Part shown: piece after piece, positions 61,144 through 64,000 of the stretch | How the letters are laid out: each line of letters opens with the position of its first letter | Position numbering within the stretch: the first letter of the stretch is position 1 | From: VXPQ01 sp965116435 | GTDB taxonomy: Bacteria; Bacteroidota; Rhodothermia; Rhodothermales; VXPQ01 | Direction: 5' to 3' | Assembly: GCA_965116435.1 (NCBI GenBank) | Contig: OZ220686.1 | Location: 124,001-188,000 of the forward strand | Length of the DNA: 64,000 nucleotides | Position numbers and translations under genes: made by a program | Notes under the pieces: generated by a model | Told to the model about the DNA's origin: nothing | What the model saw: the letters and a program-made list of their open reading frames with translations, nothing else | Database searches by the model: none

Positions 61144-62082
61144 ATGCTGGACATTGGTTTGATCGTGGGCGGCGTCATCGCCCTGGCGGCCATCGTGGTG
61201 GTCATTAAAACGGCGGTGATCGTACCGCAGCAGAAGGCCTATGTGGTCGAAAACCTGGGGCGTTATTCCCGTACGTTGACCCCCGGTTTCAATATCCTGG
61301 TCCCCTTCGTCGAACGGGTAGCGTACAAGCATAGCCTGAAGGAGCACGCCATGGATATCTCCGAACAGGTGTGCATTACGAGGGACAATGTGCAGGTGGG
61401 CATAGACGGCGTGCTGTACATGCAGGTCATGAACGCCGAACGGGCTTCCTATGGAATCGGGAATTACGTGTTTGCTATTTCCCAGTTGGCCCAGACCACC
61501 TTGCGCAGCGAGATCGGAAAAATCGAACTGGACAAGACGTTCGAGGAACGCGCCGTCATAAATATGAATGTCGTCCAGGAGTTGGACCTTGCTTCCGAGC
61601 CCTGGGGCGTGAAGGTGTTGCGCTACGAGATCAAGAATATAAATCCGCCGGAGGATGTGCTTTCCGCGATGGAGAAGCAGATGCGCGCCGAGCGGGAAAA
61701 GAGGGCGGTCGTTCTGGAGTCGGAAGGCGCCCGGGATGCGCAGATCAACAAGGCGGAGGGCGAAAAAAGGCGCGTCATTCTTGAATCCGAAGCAGCTATG
61801 CAGCAGCAAATCAATCAGGCGCGAGGCGAGGCAGAGGCTATTTTGAGCGTTGCGGGGGCGACGGCCGAGGGGCTGAAGAAGGTTGCCGACGCATTGCTTG
61901 CGGAGGGAGGCGACAAGGCGCTGCAACTGCGCATTGCCGAAAACTATCTGGAACGCTTTGGCGCCTTGGCCAAGGCGGGCAATACGTTGATTCTTCCCGC
62001 GAATATGGCGGACATGGCGTCCATGATTAGCGCCGCCACCAAGATTTTTCACGAAGCGAACGGGAAGACGCAGGATCGCTAA
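61144..62082 (+). CDS. SPFH/band 7 protein (slipin/QmcA type)
   Basis: 312 residues. One N-terminal membrane helix (about 4-24) is followed by the band 7 domain (VPQQKAYVVENLGRYSRTLTPGFNILVPFVERV, with VQVGIDGVLYMQV) and a long coiled-coil helix rich in Glu/Lys/Ala (about 170-260: EKQMRAEREKRAVVLESEGARDAQINKAEGEK-type). This is the paraslipin/QmcA layout. It follows the NfeD gene directly, its usual partner. Likely assembles membrane rings that regulate proteases. Confidence 0.93.
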   Translation: MLDIGLIVGGVIALAAIVVVIKTAVIVPQQKAYVVENLGRYSRTLTPGFNILVPFVERVAYKHSLKEHAMDISEQVCITRDNVQVGIDGVLYMQVMNAERASYGIGNYVFAISQLAQTTLRSEIGKIELDKTFEERAVINMNVVQELDLASEPWGVKVLRYEIKNINPPEDVLSAMEKQMRAEREKRAVVLESEGARDAQINKAEGEKRRVILESEAAMQQQINQARGEAEAILSVAGATAEGLKKVADALLAEGGDKALQLRIAENYLERFGALAKAGNTLILPANMADMASMISAATKIFHEANGKTQDR

Positions 62083-62138
62083 GCGCAAGCCGCCTCGCTG
62101 ACGCGGGGCCGCAGGCTGCGTCGCAGAACCCATGCGCC

Positions 62139-63527
62139 ATGTGCGACGATCCTTTTGCCGCCTTGCCGTTGGACGCCGCCCCGCTTTCCCTGCCGACGCA
62201 GGGATCGGCCATGCAGGCTTCCTTTGCTGGTCGCGCCCGGGACTCCTTGCGAATATTCAGGGCGAGCCTCGCTGCCGTGCAGGCAAACGCCTTGCTGGAC
62301 CAGACGGATTGGCAAGCCAAACTGTCCAGTCCGATTGCGAAGTACGACAAGATTGTGGTGGCGGGCATGGGCAAGGCGTCCATGGCGATGCTTGCCTCGC
62401 TGAGCGAGCGGCTCGGGCGGCGGATGCACGAGGGATGGGCGGCGGTTCCCTATGGGTACAGGACGCGAACCGGCGCCGTTGCATCCGGCGGCTTGCCGGC
62501 GCTTCCCGAGTATTTCCATGTGATTGAGGCGGGGCATCCGTTGCCGGACACGCGTAGCGGACAGGCTGCGCGGTCCATGCTGGATGCGGCGTCCGGGTTG
62601 GGCGCCAATGATTTGCTGATTGTTCCTGCTTCGGGGGGCGGTTCCTCGTTGTGCGCCCTTTTCCCGCCGGATATTTCCATGGAGGACGCCCGCGAGGCGT
62701 TTCGCCGGTTGCTCGTTGCCGGCGCCGACATTCACGCGATCAACAAGGTGCGGCGGCGCATTTCGCAGACGGGCGGAGGCGGTCTGGCCCGCGCGGCGGC
62801 GCCTGCCGAGACGATGACGCTGTGCCTTTCTGATGTGCCGGGCGACGATGCGGAGCATATGTACGTGATTGGCGGCGGTCCGACCCTGCCGGATCCGTAT
62901 GCGGCGCAGGACGCGCTGGACGTGCTGAAGCAGTACGGCGCACAGGTTCCGGCCAGCGTCTGGAGGTGTGTAGAGGCCAGCGTTGGGCAACCAGAGCCTC
63001 TCGCGGGAAAATACGGACCGGTGCATGCCGTGTTGCTTGGTAGCGTTCGGACGGCGCTGGAGGCAGCCGCCGGGGAAGCAAGGCGGGCGGGATACCGCGT
63101 TCGGGTTGTTTCCGACGAATTGTCCGGGGAGGCGCGGGATGTTGGAGCGGCCATGGTTCGCCAGGCCCTTGATCAAGAACCCGGGTGGTGCCTGCTGTGG
63201 GGCGGCGAGACGTCTGTAACGGTTCGGGGCGATGGCCTGGGAGGGCGGAATCAGGAGCTGACGCTGGCCGCAGCCCTTCGTATGGCGGGTGCGTCGAAAG
63301 ACATAAGTTTGATGAGCGCGGGAACGGATGGACGGGATGGTCCGACGGACGCCGCCGGTGCGCTGGCTACCCCGGATACGGTGGCTGAAGCAAGGCGGCG
63401 GGGCCTGGATCCGGCGGGGTTTCTTGCGCGGAACGATGCGTATGGATTCTGGAAAAGGATGCCGGGATTTCTTCGGACCGGCCCTACGCATACGAATGTG
63501 ATGGACCTTCAGATTGCGCTTACATGA
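62139..63527 (+). CDS. Glycerate 2-kinase (MOFRL/DUF4147 family)
   Basis: 462 residues of the class II glycerate kinase family (GckA/TtuD/MOFRL). The N-terminal domain has VVAGMGKASMAM and VIEAGHPLPDT, then the VPASGGGSSLCALFPP phosphate-binding segment and INKVRRRIS. The C-terminal MOFRL domain has CLLWGGETSVTVRGDGLGGRNQELTLAAA and LMSAGTDGRDGPTDAAGA. It makes 2-phosphoglycerate from glycerate, linking sugar-acid breakdown to glycolysis. It fits the end of the carbohydrate block. The ATG at 62139 is used; a later start would lose part of the first helix. Confidence 0.93.
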   Translation: MCDDPFAALPLDAAPLSLPTQGSAMQASFAGRARDSLRIFRASLAAVQANALLDQTDWQAKLSSPIAKYDKIVVAGMGKASMAMLASLSERLGRRMHEGWAAVPYGYRTRTGAVASGGLPALPEYFHVIEAGHPLPDTRSGQAARSMLDAASGLGANDLLIVPASGGGSSLCALFPPDISMEDAREAFRRLLVAGADIHAINKVRRRISQTGGGGLARAAAPAETMTLCLSDVPGDDAEHMYVIGGGPTLPDPYAAQDALDVLKQYGAQVPASVWRCVEASVGQPEPLAGKYGPVHAVLLGSVRTALEAAAGEARRAGYRVRVVSDELSGEARDVGAAMVRQALDQEPGWCLLWGGETSVTVRGDGLGGRNQELTLAAALRMAGASKDISLMSAGTDGRDGPTDAAGALATPDTVAEARRRGLDPAGFLARNDAYGFWKRMPGFLRTGPTHTNVMDLQIALT

Positions 63528-63541
63528 TTTGAAAGGGAAGG

Positions 63542-63852
63542 CATCTGCGAGGGAAGTATCTGCCCGGGAGGCGCCCCGATTTTGCTGCCCATGCGCCCGG
63601 AAGACACGTTTTCTCAGGGGGGCTGGGCCCGGAAAGTAGGTGTGGAACCGGACGGCGCATGTGCCTGGAACAGGGTTGCGGGCACAAAAATCTGCGAGGG
63701 AGGCATCTGCCAGGGAAGCGGGAAGTGCGAAGCGCCCGGATTTTGCTGTGCGAGGGCCCGGAAGACACGTTTTATCAGGGTGGCTTGGGCCTGGAAAGTG
63801 GCGGTGGAACCGGACGGCGCGCGTGCTGGAACAGGATTGCGGGCACAAAAAA
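63542..63852. repeat. Tandem duplication of about 150 bp next to tRNA-Asp
   Basis: Two adjacent diverged copies (about 63542-63690 and 63691-63852). Shared blocks are GATTTTGCTG, CCCGGAAGACACGTTTT, GTGGAACCGGACGGCGC and TTGCGGGCACAAAAA. Non-coding as far as can be seen; the second copy ends in the terminator of the tRNA. Remainder of the 63528-63884 gap holds nothing else recognisable. Confidence 0.75.
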
Positions 63853-63878
63853 CGCCTCATGCGATGTGCATGGGGCGT
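63847..63878 (-). terminator. Rho-independent terminator of tRNA-Asp
   Basis: Minus-strand hairpin ACGCCCCATGC-acatc-GCATGAGGCGT followed by six T. It has an 11-bp stem with one mismatch and lies 7 bp after the tRNA 3-prime end. Confidence 0.85.
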
Positions 63879-63884
63879 TCTGTG

Positions 63885-63959
63885 CGGTCCGGACGGGACT
63901 CGAACCCGCGACCTCCTGCGTGACAGGCAGGCGTTCTAACCAAACTGAACTACCGGACC
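63885..63959 (-). tRNA. tRNA-Asp (anticodon GTC)
   Basis: 75 nt. The acceptor stem is GGTCCGG/CCGGACC with discriminator G. The D arm GTTC...GAAC, the anticodon arm CCTGC-CTGTCAC-GCAGG with anticodon GTC, and the T arm GCGGG-TTCGAGT-CCCGT are all regular. No CCA is encoded. A terminator follows. Confidence 0.97.
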
Positions 63960-64000
63960 AACGAATGGAGGACGCTGTACCCGGAAAACACGCTGCGGTT

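Overview
The window comes from a high-GC, Gram-negative-type bacterium. The best fit is Rhodothermota/Balneolota within the Bacteroidota-related lineages. Clues are a secreted protein ending in a type IX-like (NYPNPFNPST) C-terminal domain, a bacilliredoxin, a WbqC protein, a PVC-type dehydrogenase protein, and few strong Shine-Dalgarno sites. This placement is inference; there is no rRNA in the window to settle it. One tRNA (tRNA-Asp, GTC) lies at the right edge.

Layout. (1) 1-24 kb is core genome: pantothenate synthesis (panC, panD), a 3-hydroxyacyl-CoA dehydrogenase, phoH, dapF, a PpiD/SurA-like foldase, an MtfA-like peptidase, rplU-rpmA (with an unusual repetitive acidic tail on L21), an FAH-family enzyme, greA, a bacilliredoxin, a flippase, hslV-NYN-hslU, dacB-mreC-mreB, and purH-purN-ldcA. 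(2) 24.6-39.8 kb carries exported proteins and oxidative catabolism, all on the plus strand: a type IX-like secreted protein, WbqC, an SGNH hydrolase, a PVC-type beta-propeller protein with HEAT repeats and a C-terminal cupredoxin, a cytochrome c/beta-propeller protein, a ThuA-like protein, a TolB/PHP fusion and a TIM-barrel isomerase. (3) 39.8-55.3 kb is a defence island: a controller/endonuclease/methyltransferase type II system, a Uma2 protein, a frameshifted Fic gene, a large type ISP-like restriction-modification enzyme interrupted at a 14-bp homopolymer, and McrBC preceded by a membrane-anchored coiled-coil protein. (4) 55.5-63.5 kb returns to sugar metabolism on the plus strand: two TIM-barrel isomerases, an alpha/beta hydrolase, ribulokinase, a ribulose-5-phosphate 4-epimerase-like enzyme, NfeD plus an SPFH protein, and glycerate kinase.

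Three signals stand out. First, the type ISP-like enzyme is split at a G14 tract (minus strand), and losing one G would rejoin the helicase. This is the expected signature of a phase-variable restriction enzyme, although a second frame break lies near its C-terminus. Second, a family of about 257-bp palindromic elements (three near-full copies plus remnants) sits at gene ends. One copy fills the gap between the type II endonuclease and methyltransferase genes and supplies the methyltransferase stop codon. Third, the coiled-coil-McrB-McrC unit is bracketed by about 105-bp direct repeats next to an IS256-type transposase relic, which suggests acquisition as a cassette.

Functionally, the secreted and periplasmic oxidoreductases and hydrolases of region 2, together with the isomerases and kinases of region 4, look like one carbohydrate-oxidation programme that the defence island now interrupts. 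That link is inference from gene content and orientation.
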